64,000 bases of DNA from Skermanella rosea (lineage in GTDB: Bacteria; Pseudomonadota; Alphaproteobacteria; Azospirillales; Azospirillaceae): the NCBI RefSeq assembly GCF_016806835.2, contig NZ_CP086111.1, positions 2,491,001 to 2,555,000 of the forward strand. Reading direction: 5' to 3'. Position numbers and translations under genes: made by a program. Each line of letters begins with the position of its first letter. Positions within the stretch are counted from its first letter, which is position 1. Below, piece after piece: positions 53,066 to 61,133 of the stretch. Below the pieces are notes generated by a model. It was not told the DNA's origin, searched no databases, and was given only the letters and a program-made list of their open reading frames with translations.

Positions 53066-53173
53066 GGTCGTCCGTCCGCTTTGCCATTATGTAGGAGATA
53101 GAACCGCCACCGGCAGGGCAGCGATCCATCCGTCGCCAGTCACTTGGTGCCAGTCAACTGGGGAGAAGGTCGA

Positions 53174-53494
53174 ATGACCACGTTTGAAGAGCGCGAAAGA
53201 GCATTCGAGAACAAGTTCAAGCACGACGAGGAATTGCTGTTCAAGATCCAGGTTCGCCGGGCGAAGCTGCTGGGCCTGTGGGCGGCCGAGCAGATGAAGT
53301 TCGAGAAGCCCGAGGCCGACGCCTATGCCCGGGCCATCGTCGATGCCGATTTCGAGGAGGCCGGCCCCGCCGACATCGTCCGGCGGGTCTGCACCGACCT
53401 GGAACAGCACGGCATCGACATCAGCCGTCATCGGGTCGAAAAGGAAGCCGAACAGCTGCTCCAGGTCGCGCGGCAGCAGATCACCACCCAGTAA
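53174..53494 (+). CDS. DUF1476 protein / F1F0-ATPase inhibitor zeta subunit
   Basis: A 106-aa protein; GGGAGAAGG supports ATG 53174. It matches the alphaproteobacterial DUF1476 family (FEERERAFENKFKHDEELLFKIQVRRAKLLGLWAA), whose Paracoccus member inhibits ATP hydrolysis by the F1 motor through its N-terminal helix. It is encoded far from the atp operon, as is normal for the family. Confidence 0.95.
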   Translation: MTTFEERERAFENKFKHDEELLFKIQVRRAKLLGLWAAEQMKFEKPEADAYARAIVDADFEEAGPADIVRRVCTDLEQHGIDISRHRVEKEAEQLLQVARQQITTQ

Positions 53495-53527
53495 GTCCTC
53501 CGGCAAGGCCCGGCCCCAGCGGGACTC

Positions 53528-53559
53528 GTCCGCCGCCATCCATCCGGCCGGCGGCGGAC
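53528..53559. terminator. Hairpin between ATPase-zeta and purB
   Basis: GTCCGCCGCC (53528-53537) pairs perfectly with GGCGGCGGAC (53550-53559) around a 12-base loop. It lies between convergent genes and may terminate both, but lacks T-runs. Confidence 0.55.
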
Positions 53560-53567
53560 GGCGCCCG

Positions 53568-54863
53568 CTACTCGCCGAAGACCCGCTTGAAGATCGTGTC
53601 CACGTGCTTCGTGTGATAGGCCATGTTGAACAGCACGGCCAGCGCGTCGGCGTCGATGTGCTTCGTGACCTCGGCGTCGTTCTGCAGGTTCTGCAGGAAG
53701 CTTCCGCCGCTCTCCCACACCTTCATGGCGTTGCGCTGGACGGCGACATAGGCTTCCTCGCGGCTCATGCCGGCCTGGGTCAGGGCCAGCAGCACGCGCT
53801 GCGAGAAGACGAGGCCGCCGAGGTCGTCGAGGTTCCGGCGCATCCGCTCCGGATAGACGACCAGCTTCTCCATCATGCCGATCGTGCGCCCCAGCGCGAA
53901 GTCCAGCGCGATGGTGGCATCGGGCCCCATCACCCGCTCCACCGAGGAATGGGAGATATCGCGCTCGTGCCAGAGCGCCACGTTCTCCAGCGCCGGCGTG
54001 ACGGCGGCGCGGACGAGGCGCGCCAGTCCGGTCAGGTTCTCCGACAGGACGGGGTTGCGCTTGTGCGGCATCGCCGACGAGCCCTTCTGCCCCGGCGAGA
54101 AATACTCCTCCGCCTCGCGCACCTCGGTGCGCTGGAGATGGCGGACCTCGGTCGCCAGGTTCTCGATCGAGGAGGCGATCACCCCCAGCGTCGCGAAGAA
54201 CATGGCGTGGCGGTCGCGCGGGATCACCTGGGTGGAGACCGGCTCGACCGTCAGCCCGAGCTTGCCCGCGACATACTGCTCGACATAGGGATCGATGTTC
54301 GCGAAGGTGCCGACCGCGCCGGAGATGGCGCAGGTGGCGATCTCCGCGCGGGCGGCGACCAGCCGTTCCCGGTTGCGCGCGAACGCGGCGTAGTGCCCCG
54401 CCAGCTTCAGCCCGAAGGTCGTCGGCTCGGCATGGATGCCGTGGCTGCGACCGATGGTCGGCGTATCCTTGTGCTCGATCGCGCGGCGCTTCAGGGCAGC
54501 CAGCAGCGCATCCAGGTCGGCCAGCAGCAGGTCGGAGGCCTGGGTCAGCTGGACCGCCAGGGTGGTGTCCAGCACGTCGGACGAGGTCATGCCCTGGTGC
54601 ACGAAGCGTGCGTCCGGACCGACATATTCCGCAAGGTTGGTCAGGAACGCGATGACGTCGTGCTTGGTCTCGCGCTCGATCTCGTCGATCCGGGCGATGT
54701 CGAACTTGCCCTTCTGCCACACGGCCTCGGCGGCGGAACGGGGGATCACGCCCAGCTCGGCCTGGGCGTCACAGGCATGCGCCTCGATCTCGAACCAGAT
54801 GCGGAACTTGTTCTCTGGCTCCCAGATACGGGCCATTTCCGGGCGGCTGTAGCGCGGAATCAT
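53568..54863 (-). CDS. purB: Adenylosuccinate lyase
   Basis: A 431-aa enzyme of the fumarase/aspartase superfamily that cleaves SAICAR and adenylosuccinate in purine synthesis. It has the start IPRYSRPEMARIWEPENKF, the HQGMTSSDVLDT and THGIHAEPTTFG-type (GRSHGIHAEPTTFGLK) active-site regions, and the signature loop GSSAMPHKRNP. It is transcribed alone, downstream of the divergent csbD region. Confidence 0.97.
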   Translation of the reverse strand: MIPRYSRPEMARIWEPENKFRIWFEIEAHACDAQAELGVIPRSAAEAVWQKGKFDIARIDEIERETKHDVIAFLTNLAEYVGPDARFVHQGMTSSDVLDTTLAVQLTQASDLLLADLDALLAALKRRAIEHKDTPTIGRSHGIHAEPTTFGLKLAGHYAAFARNRERLVAARAEIATCAISGAVGTFANIDPYVEQYVAGKLGLTVEPVSTQVIPRDRHAMFFATLGVIASSIENLATEVRHLQRTEVREAEEYFSPGQKGSSAMPHKRNPVLSENLTGLARLVRAAVTPALENVALWHERDISHSSVERVMGPDATIALDFALGRTIGMMEKLVVYPERMRRNLDDLGGLVFSQRVLLALTQAGMSREEAYVAVQRNAMKVWESGGSFLQNLQNDAEVTKHIDADALAVLFNMAYHTKHVDTIFKRVFGE

Positions 54864-54968
54864 CGTTCATCTCTCAGGCAGCGGCAGGGCAGCGGGTGAC
54901 GGGGCGACCATAGCGGGCGCGGCCGGAATCCGCCATAGGGCGGAGTCCAAATCGATTCTCCCGGACCG

Positions 54969-54994
54969 GCAACTAAAAGGCCCATCGCGGGTTT
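54969..54994 (+). promoter_or_regulatory. Weak candidate EcfG-type promoter of csbD
   Basis: GCAAC (54969-54973), 16 bases, GGTT (54990-54993). It differs from GGAAC-N16/17-CGTT at two positions, but is correctly placed 45 bases before the csbD start. Confidence 0.25.
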
Positions 54995-55010
54995 CGCCTT
55001 CATTCGACGA

Positions 55011-55034
55011 AACGAAGGAATGAACGAAGGAATG
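55011..55034 (+). repeat. 12-bp tandem repeat carrying the csbD ribosome-binding site
   Basis: AACGAAGGAATG occurs twice in a row (55011-55022 and 55023-55034). Each copy contains AAGGA plus ATG. The second AAGGA is at proper spacing for csbD. The first ATG (55020) opens an 8-codon frame that ends 5 bases after the csbD start. Confidence 0.85.
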
Positions 55035-55038
55035 AACG

Positions 55039-55203
55039 ATGAATAGGGACCAGATCGCCGGCGCGGCAAAGGACATCAAAGGCGACATCAAGAAGGAGAT
55101 CGGCGATTTGACGGGCAACCAGGCCTTGAAGGATGAGGGAAACCTCGACAAGGCCGAAGGCAAGGTCCAGAAGGGCGTCGGAAACCTCAAGGATAAACTA
55201 TAA
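55039..55203 (+). CDS. CsbD family stress-response protein (54 aa)
   Basis: A short, charged protein (NRDQIAGAAKDIKGDIKKEIG...) with the CsbD pattern of repeated GxxKDxKGxxKK-type helices and a Lys-rich end. CsbD proteins are abundant stress-induced proteins of unknown mechanism and typical targets of the general stress response in alphaproteobacteria. The start follows AAGGA within a tandem repeat, and a tiny overlapping open frame may tune translation. Confidence 0.92.
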   Translation: MNRDQIAGAAKDIKGDIKKEIGDLTGNQALKDEGNLDKAEGKVQKGVGNLKDKL

Positions 55204-55228
55204 GCGGCGAGCTGTACCGGGGCGGGCA

Positions 55229-56422
55229 TCACTCCGTCGCCAACCTGATGCGATAGACCGCACCTTCGCCCGTCCCGGCGATCTCCAGGTCGGACCCCAT
55301 CATCTGGCTCAGGGCTGCGGCTATCGCGAGGCCGAGGCCGGTGCGTGCGTCCCGCGCCGCCGGCTGGACCCGGCGGACGTCGAAAGGCATCGCAAGCTCG
55401 CGCGGCTGCGCCAGGACGACCGGAGAGCCGCCGTCGGTGACCGCCAGCCAGCCGCTGCCGGCGCCCGAATCTTCCCAGGCGACCCTGACGGCGCCCGACG
55501 GAGGCGTGCAGTCGATCGCTTCGGCCAGCACCCGCTGGACCGCCACACCGAACCAGCTCTTGTCGGTGATGACCGCGGCGGGAGCCGCCTCCAGGTTCAC
55601 CGACAGGGAAATCTTCCGGGCTTCCGCCGTCCCGGCGACCGCGGCCACCGCCGCGTTGACCGCCGCCTTGAAATCGACGCGCTGGCGCGACACCGTCAGG
55701 TCGCGGCGCGCGGCATCGGCGACCAGCTCTATCTCCTCCGCGGTCAGCTTGATCCGCTCGGCGATCCCGCTGACCGCGAGCCACTCCGGAGTCTCGCCAG
55801 CGTTCGCCAGGCTGGTCTCCATGATGGTGTCGGCCAGGGCGGCGAAGCTCCGTGCGCCCCGGGAAGCCAGGTTGCGCATCAGGGCCGTCGACTCGTCGGC
55901 GGCGCTGACCTTGGCGGACAGGGCCGATTCCGCGGTGCGCAGGATCTCCACCATCTGTTCCAGCTTGGCCGTCCGGGCGCGGACCGCCTCGTCCAGCCGG
56001 CGGTTCTCGTCGGCTATGCGGCGGGACATCATGCCCAGGATCGACATGTTCCGAGCCCGGCCGATGACCTCCATCCCGTCGAACGGCTTGGTCAGGAAGT
56101 CGCTCGCCCCGGCGTCGATCGCCTTCAGCCGCACGGCCTGTTCCGTGTGGGCCGTCAGCACGATCACGGGGATCATCACGTCGGGGCTGATCGCCCGGAT
56201 CCGGGCCAGCACCCCATAGCCGTCGAGGCCGGGCATCTCGATGTCGAGCAGCACGAGGTGGGGGGCGATCCGCTGGAACATCTCGATGCCGACGAAAGGG
56301 TCGTTCGCCGAGAAACGCTGACGGAATCCATGCTTCTTCAGCATACCCGACAACATCGCGATATTCATTTCCTGATCGTCTATGATCAGCACGCGGGCAT
56401 CGCGGAAATCCAATTCGCTCAT
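55229..56422 (-). CDS. Response-regulator receiver protein with degenerate histidine-kinase core
   Basis: A 397-aa protein. The receiver domain (residues 9-125) is intact: acidic IIDDQE, phospho-acceptor Asp in VLLDIEMPG, Thr in VLTAHT and Lys in TKPFDG. A coiled-coil link (about 130-175) leads to a kinase-like region. Where the phosphorylated His of an H-box is expected there is MRNLASRGARSFAALADT, with no His. The N-box reads VLAEAIDCTP without Asn, while the G2-like box ARTGLGLAIAAAL is retained. It probably signals by conformation rather than phosphotransfer. It is divergent from the aldolase gene. Confidence 0.85.
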   Translation of the reverse strand: MSELDFRDARVLIIDDQEMNIAMLSGMLKKHGFRQRFSANDPFVGIEMFQRIAPHLVLLDIEMPGLDGYGVLARIRAISPDVMIPVIVLTAHTEQAVRLKAIDAGASDFLTKPFDGMEVIGRARNMSILGMMSRRIADENRRLDEAVRARTAKLEQMVEILRTAESALSAKVSAADESTALMRNLASRGARSFAALADTIMETSLANAGETPEWLAVSGIAERIKLTAEEIELVADAARRDLTVSRQRVDFKAAVNAAVAAVAGTAEARKISLSVNLEAAPAAVITDKSWFGVAVQRVLAEAIDCTPPSGAVRVAWEDSGAGSGWLAVTDGGSPVVLAQPRELAMPFDVRRVQPAARDARTGLGLAIAAALSQMMGSDLEIAGTGEGAVYRIRLATE

Positions 56423-56569
56423 GCAGGGGCCTTGTGGATAATCCGAAAGGTATATGGCTACGCCTTATAGCAGAGTTGGTCGTTGCGAGGTTTCTCAATT
56501 ACTGCTGCCTGGGAGAATTGACCGCACCCCGGAGGGGGCGGCAGTACAATGGCGAGGGGAGGGACAAGC

Positions 56570-57298
56570 ATGGAAAGCGATGAAATCCGGCGCCTGCGCG
56601 TGGAACTGGCCGCGGCCTTCCGCTGGGCGGCGAGGCTCGGCTTCCACGAGGGAGTGTGCAACCATTTCAGCGTCGCCGTCAGCGATTCCGGCGACCGTTT
56701 CCTGGTGAACCCGCACGGCATGCATTTCTCGGAGATCCGGGCGTCCGACCTGCTGCTGATCGAACCGGACGGTTCCGTCGCGGGCGGCGGCGAGCCGCCC
56801 GAACCCACGGCCTTCTTCATCCATTCCAGGCTGCACCGCGGCGTTCCCCAGGCCCGCTGCATCCTGCATACCCACATGCCCCATGCCACCGCGCTCACCA
56901 CGCTGGAAGGGGGACGGCTGGAGCCGGTCAACCAGAACGCCCTGCGCTTCTACGACCGGATCGCCTACGACGACGACTACAACGGGCTGGCCTTGGACGA
57001 GGAGGAAGGCGACCGGATCTGCGGTGCGCTGGGCAACCGCCAGGTCATGTTCATGGCGAACCACGGGGTGACGGTGATCGGCCACAGCGTCGCCTTCGCG
57101 TTCGACACCATGTACTACCTGGAGCGGGCCTGCCAGAACCAGATACTCGCGATGTCGACCGGCCGGCCGCTGAAGCGGGTGCCCGACGACCTGGCGCGCA
57201 AGGTGGCGCTCCAGATCGCCGGCGAGGACAATTCCGACCGGCATTTCGCGGCGCTGCTCCGGATCCTGGACCGAGAGGAGCCGGAATACGCCTCCTGA
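56570..57298 (+). CDS. Class II aldolase/adducin family protein
   Basis: A 242-aa protein; GGGAGGG supports ATG 56570. The zinc ligands of the family are present as His-x-His in ILHTHMPHA and a later His in MANHGVTVIG, with HSRLHRG before them. Members act on sugar phosphates (fuculose-1-phosphate aldolase, ribulose-5-phosphate epimerase) or related compounds; this one belongs to the unassigned branch. It stands alone and converges with radC. Confidence 0.88.
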   Translation: MESDEIRRLRVELAAAFRWAARLGFHEGVCNHFSVAVSDSGDRFLVNPHGMHFSEIRASDLLLIEPDGSVAGGGEPPEPTAFFIHSRLHRGVPQARCILHTHMPHATALTTLEGGRLEPVNQNALRFYDRIAYDDDYNGLALDEEEGDRICGALGNRQVMFMANHGVTVIGHSVAFAFDTMYYLERACQNQILAMSTGRPLKRVPDDLARKVALQIAGEDNSDRHFAALLRILDREEPEYAS

Positions 57299-57302
57299 CG
57301 TC

Positions 57303-58040
57303 TCAGAGCAGGCCCATCGCCTTGAAGCTGCTGTGCTTGCCCTTGCCGATCACGAGATGGTCGTGGATCTGCATGCCGAGCGCGGCGGCGGCCCGGGCGA
57401 TCTCCTTCGTCATCTCGATGTCGGCCCGGCTCGGCGTCGGGTCGCCGCTGGGATGGTTGTGGACCAGGATGATGGCCGAAGCGCCCAGCTCCAGCGCCCG
57501 CTTCACCACCTCGCGCGGATAGACCGGCGTGTGGTCCACGGTGCCGCGCTGCTGGACCTCGTCGGCGATCAGCACGTTCTTGCGGTCCAGGAACAGCAGG
57601 CGGAACTGCTCCGTCGGCAGGTGCGCCATGCTCCCCTGGCAATAATCGAGCAGCCGCTGCCATGTGCTGAGGACCGGCCGGTCCATGATCTGCTGCCGGG
57701 TCATGCGGAGCGCGGCCGCGCCGACCACCGTCAGGGCGGCGATGGTGTTGTCGCTCAGCTTGGGAAACTGGCGGCGCAGGGACTCGGGCGGGGCGGTAAG
57801 GACGCCCCAGAGGCCGCCGAAGGCGCGGAGAAGGCTCTTGGCGAGCGGCTTGACGTCCCGGCGGGGCAACGCCGCGAACAGCAGCAATTCCAACAGCTCG
57901 TAGTCCTGGAGCGCGTCGGCACCCGCGGTCAGGAACCGGGTGCGCAGGCGGTCGCGGTGGCCGAGATGGCCCGGCCCCGCGTCCTCCAGTGTCCCGGCCT
58001 CCGCAGCGTCTTCCATTCTGGCCGGTTCCGTATCGTTCAC
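57303..58040 (-). CDS. radC: RadC family JAMM-domain protein
   Basis: A 245-aa RadC/JAB-type protein. GTG 58040 is preferred because GAGGA precedes it; ATG 58016 lacks a ribosome-binding site. The JAMM metal motif is intact in LVHNHPSGDPTPSRAD, with the upstream helix-hairpin-helix region in the N-terminal half. Despite its name, the family is not required for recombination repair; a peptidase-like role is suspected. It lies 65 bp downstream of map. Confidence 0.93.
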   Translation of the reverse strand: MNDTEPARMEDAAEAGTLEDAGPGHLGHRDRLRTRFLTAGADALQDYELLELLLFAALPRRDVKPLAKSLLRAFGGLWGVLTAPPESLRRQFPKLSDNTIAALTVVGAAALRMTRQQIMDRPVLSTWQRLLDYCQGSMAHLPTEQFRLLFLDRKNVLIADEVQQRGTVDHTPVYPREVVKRALELGASAIILVHNHPSGDPTPSRADIEMTKEIARAAAALGMQIHDHLVIGKGKHSSFKAMGLL

Positions 58041-58105
58041 GCGATCCTCGCGACAGTTCTGCATGCGGTGGCATGCCGAACTATAGGCGTGTCGCGTGCC
58101 GGTTG

Positions 58106-58936
58106 TCAGCCGGCGATGTAGGGCGGCTTGGTGTACCCGGCGGGCGAGAGCGTGAAGATCTCGCATCCGTCCTTGGTGACGCCGATGGAATGCTCGAACT
58201 GGGCCGACAGGCTCTTGTCCTTGGTGACCGCGGTCCAGCCGTCGGACAGGATCTTCACGTCGTACCGGCCGGCGTTGATCATGGGCTCGATGGTGAAGAA
58301 CATGCCCTCGCGGAGCACGGTGCCGCGGCCCGGCTGCCCGAAATGAAGCACCGACGGCGCGTCGTGGAAGACGCGGCCGACGCCGTGGCCGCAAAAGTCG
58401 CGCACCACCGAGAAGCGGTGGGATTCCGCGAACTTCTGGATCGCGTGGCCGATGTCGCCGAGGGTGGCGCCCGGCTTGACCGCCGCGATGCCGAGCATCA
58501 GCGAATCATAGGTGACGTCGACCAGCTTGCGGGCCTTGATGCTGACGGCGTCGCCGGCCAGGAACATCCGGCTGGTATCGCCGAACCAGCCGTCCAGGAT
58601 GACGGTGATGTCGATGTTCAGGATATCGCCGTCGCGCAACCGCTTGTCGCCGGGAATCCCGTGGCAGACCACGTGGTTGATCGAGATGCAGGTGGCCTTG
58701 GGATACCCGCGGTAGCCCAGCGGGGCCGGCACCGCGCCGTGGTCGCGGATGAAGGTCTCGCACAGGGCGTCGATCTCGCCCGTGGTGACGCCGGGCACGA
58801 CATGGGGCGTGATGAAGTCCAGCGTCGCCGCGGCCAGCTGACCGGCCTTGCGCATGCCCGCGAAATCCTCGGGTCCATGCAGGCGGATCCGGTTGGAATC
58901 AAGGTCGTCGGTCTGGGCCGCTTCAGCTCTGGTCAT
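58106..58936 (-). CDS. map: Type I methionine aminopeptidase
   Basis: A 276-aa metalloprotease that removes the initiator Met. ATG 58936 is used; a TTG at 58957 overlapping the sfsA stop is an alternative. Metal ligands are in NIDITVILDGWFGDTSRMF (two Asp), CGHGVGRVFHDAP (His), MFFTIEPMI (Glu) and AQFEHSIGVT (Glu). It follows sfsA in the same transcript and precedes radC. Confidence 0.96.
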   Translation of the reverse strand: MTRAEAAQTDDLDSNRIRLHGPEDFAGMRKAGQLAAATLDFITPHVVPGVTTGEIDALCETFIRDHGAVPAPLGYRGYPKATCISINHVVCHGIPGDKRLRDGDILNIDITVILDGWFGDTSRMFLAGDAVSIKARKLVDVTYDSLMLGIAAVKPGATLGDIGHAIQKFAESHRFSVVRDFCGHGVGRVFHDAPSVLHFGQPGRGTVLREGMFFTIEPMINAGRYDVKILSDGWTAVTKDKSLSAQFEHSIGVTKDGCEIFTLSPAGYTKPPYIAG

Positions 58937-58953
58937 TCTGGTTCCGTAGGGTT

Positions 58954-59709
58954 TCAAGCAAGTTCAAGATGCACCGGGAGAGATCGCCCCAGCAAAATCG
59001 CCTCTGGAGTGACCGTGCAGGAATAGCACAACGTCTCGACGCCGGCAGCACGCGCACCGATCAGACCCCGATGGTAGGCCGGGTCGATGTCCCGTGCGAC
59101 TCGGAAGTGGTCGCAATCCGTGCGTTGCACAAGATACAGCATGACCGCCCTGCATCCCAAGGCGACCATGTCCGCAAGCTCGACGAGGTGCTTGGCGCCC
59201 CGCGCGGTGACGCAGTCCGGGAATTCGGCGGCGGTCCCGCCGTGACGGTCCGGGCGCCGCAGATGGACGTTCTTGACCTCGACATAGGTGATCGGACGCC
59301 CGTCCGCCTCCAGCAGCAGGTCGATCCGGGAGTTGCGGCCGTACTTGACCTCTCGCCGGACCGTCGCGTAGCCGGCAAGCTCGGGGATCGCGCCGGCGCG
59401 GATCGCGGCAGCGGCGATCGCGTTGGGATGGCCCGTGTTGACCCCGACCGGGTGGCCGTCGGCCTCGACCAGCTCGAGGGTGTAGGCCAGCTTCCGCGCC
59501 GGGTTGTCGGACCGTGACAGCCAGACCCGGGACCCGGGAGCGTTCAGGCCGAGCATCGCACCGGAATTCGGCACATGGGCCGTGACGACGGCGCCGTCCG
59601 GCAGTGCCACGTCGGCCAGGAAGCGCTTGTACCGCTGGATGAGCCGCCCTTCGGTCAGTGCTGCGGGAAACTGGATGCCGGGCGGGGACGGGGCGGTGGA
59701 GAGCGTCAT
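58954..59709 (-). CDS. sfsA: SfsA family DNA/RNA nuclease (sugar fermentation stimulation protein)
   Basis: A 251-aa protein. ATG 59709 leads to the family start ([26 protein letters not shown]). Typical motifs are [28 protein letters not shown]-type ([21 protein letters not shown]) and the nuclease-like [11 protein letters not shown], plus [14 protein letters not shown]. coli SfsA binds DNA and affects maltose genes; the fold is a PD-(D/E)XK-like nuclease. It lies immediately upstream of map. Confidence 0.95.
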   Translation of the reverse strand: MTLSTAPSPPGIQFPAALTEGRLIQRYKRFLADVALPDGAVVTAHVPNSGAMLGLNAPGSRVWLSRSDNPARKLAYTLELVEADGHPVGVNTGHPNAIAAAAIRAGAIPELAGYATVRREVKYGRNSRIDLLLEADGRPITYVEVKNVHLRRPDRHGGTAAEFPDCVTARGAKHLVELADMVALGCRAVMLYLVQRTDCDHFRVARDIDPAYHRGLIGARAAGVETLCYSCTVTPEAILLGRSLPVHLELA

Positions 59710-59809
59710 GGTCCCGATCTTGTAGCCGCCCCGGTCGGGGAACGGCAAGGATCCCCGGCAGGCGTCCTGACCATTTTCGCACGCCTATGCCTTTCGAAAA
59801 TTTCGGAAC

Positions 59810-59834
59810 GGAACGTAAACCCGATCCCATTGTT
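59810..59834 (+). promoter_or_regulatory. Candidate EcfG-type promoter of the 69-aa gene
   Basis: GGAAC (59810-59814), 16 bases, TGTT (59831-59834): one mismatch to GGAAC-N16/17-CGTT. The element ends 40 bases before the start codon at 59875, the same spacing as in the CsbD/DUF883-like gene. Confidence 0.45.
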
Positions 59835-59874
59835 AGACCGCTGCCGCGCCCGACGCGGCTTCTCGGAGTTGAGT

Positions 59875-60084
59875 ATGTCTACAGCACCCGCCTTCATCAT
59901 CGAGACGGCTGGAACCGCCGTCGGAGTCGTTGTCCTGCAGGACGGCGGTTATCGATTCTTCGCCTCCGATGCCGCGGCACGGGCACTGGAAGGCCGCATC
60001 TTCAAGAGCCCCGCCCAGGCCGAGCGCGAGGCGCGCCGCCTGGAGACGTCGCTGCGGTCCGGCCGTGCCATGATGCGCGCTTGA
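59875..60084 (+). CDS. Small protein of unknown function (69 aa)
   Basis: ATG 59875 is preceded by GGAG. The product has an N-terminal beta-rich half (TAPAFIIETAGTAVGVVVLQDGGYRFFAS) and a C-terminal charged helix (SPAQAEREARRLETSLRSG). It resembles small alphaproteobacterial proteins seen beside stress genes, but I cannot assign a family. An EcfG-like promoter sits 40 bases upstream. It may be the first gene of a pair with the rhodanese (75 bp downstream). Confidence 0.75.
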   Translation: MSTAPAFIIETAGTAVGVVVLQDGGYRFFASDAAARALEGRIFKSPAQAEREARRLETSLRSGRAMMRA

Positions 60085-60159
60085 CCGTCAGCCGAACCGT
60101 CCCGAGAGTGGCTGGCCGGCGCGCCGGCCGGTCACGATCCTCGAGGGGAGCCTGGAACA

Positions 60160-60579
60160 ATGAGCGAAGACATTCCGAACGTGCAGCCGAAGGACGTATG
60201 GGAGGTGCTGAGGACCGATCCCTCGGCCAAGCTGGTGGATGTCCGGACGGCGCCCGAATGGTCGTTCGTGGGGCAGCCGGACATGTCCTCCATCGGCAAG
60301 GCACCGGTCCGGATCCAGTGGCAGGTCTACCCCGGCATGGAAGTCGATTCCGACTTCCTCCACAAGTTGCGGATGGAGGGGGTGGAGCCGGAAGACAAGG
60401 TCTATTTCCTCTGCCGTTCCGGCGTTCGAAGCACGGCCGCCGCGAAGCTGGCCGCCGAGAACGGATACAGCCAGGTCTTCAACATCGCCGACGGCTTCGA
60501 AGGTCCGAAGGACGAGCAGGGCCACCGGGGCACCGTCGCCGGCTGGAAGCGGTCCGGCCTGCCCTGGAGCCAGGGCTGA
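60160..60579 (+). CDS. Rhodanese-like sulfurtransferase
   Basis: A 139-aa single-domain rhodanese with catalytic Cys85 in the loop LCRSGVRS and the family start VWEVLRTDPSAKLVDVRTAPEW. Such enzymes move sulphane sulphur to thiols or cyanide, or act as thiol regulators. Cytoplasmic, no signal peptide. It ends 18 bp from a convergent GFA gene. Confidence 0.93.
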   Translation: MSEDIPNVQPKDVWEVLRTDPSAKLVDVRTAPEWSFVGQPDMSSIGKAPVRIQWQVYPGMEVDSDFLHKLRMEGVEPEDKVYFLCRSGVRSTAAAKLAAENGYSQVFNIADGFEGPKDEQGHRGTVAGWKRSGLPWSQG

Positions 60580-60597
60580 CGCGGGGCTCCGGCCGCT

Positions 60598-61095
60598 TCA
60601 CCGGTCGAGCAGGCCGTGGCGCCGGTGCCAGTCCTCCAGCGAATAGTCGGGATACCGGGCGAAATGGACCTCGCCCGGTCCCGTCGGCACCGTCACCCAC
60701 GGCGCCTTGAAATCCAGCATGATGTGGACCCGTTCCGGAGGCACCGGCAGCGGCGTGTCGATCGCCGACGCGAAGGGATGGACCAGTTCCGGCCAGGCGG
60801 GGTCCTCCGCCCACAGGGCGGTCCCGCACCGGCTGCAGAAGTGCCGGTGCGAGGGGCCGAGGTGGGTCTTGCCGGGATGGTCCTGATCCTCCATCGGAGC
60901 CCGCCAGGTCGCGACCGCCTCCTTGCCCTGCAAGACCTGCAGGGTGTCGGCGTCGCCGCCGAGATTGATGGCGAAACCGCCGCCGCCGGCGCTCTTCCGG
61001 CAGATCGAGCAGTAGCAATGCATGAACGGGACGGGCGTCGGCGAGTTCAGGGAGAACCTGACCGCGCCGCAGCGGCATGATCCGTCGAGCTTCAT
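60598..61095 (-). CDS. GFA family protein (glutathione-dependent formaldehyde-activating enzyme-like)
   Basis: A 165-aa protein; GGGAGGA supports ATG 61095. The zinc-binding cysteines of the family are present in SCRCGAVRF, CYCSICRKSAGG and HFCSRCGTALW. Most members have no proven substrate; the Paracoccus Gfa protein binds glutathione and promotes its adduct with formaldehyde. It lies 38 bp downstream of the metallo-hydrolase gene and is probably co-transcribed. Confidence 0.92.
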   Translation of the reverse strand: MKLDGSCRCGAVRFSLNSPTPVPFMHCYCSICRKSAGGGGFAINLGGDADTLQVLQGKEAVATWRAPMEDQDHPGKTHLGPSHRHFCSRCGTALWAEDPAWPELVHPFASAIDTPLPVPPERVHIMLDFKAPWVTVPTGPGEVHFARYPDYSLEDWHRRHGLLDR

Positions 61096-61133
61096 GAAGT
61101 CCTCCCTTGCCCCGTCCCGGGCCTTGCGGCCGG

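Noticed and set aside
56433-56441. Perfect DnaA box (TTATCCACA on the minus strand)
   Set aside because: Single isolated copy in the leader of the receiver gene, with no AT-rich unwinding region, further boxes or replication genes; not an origin.
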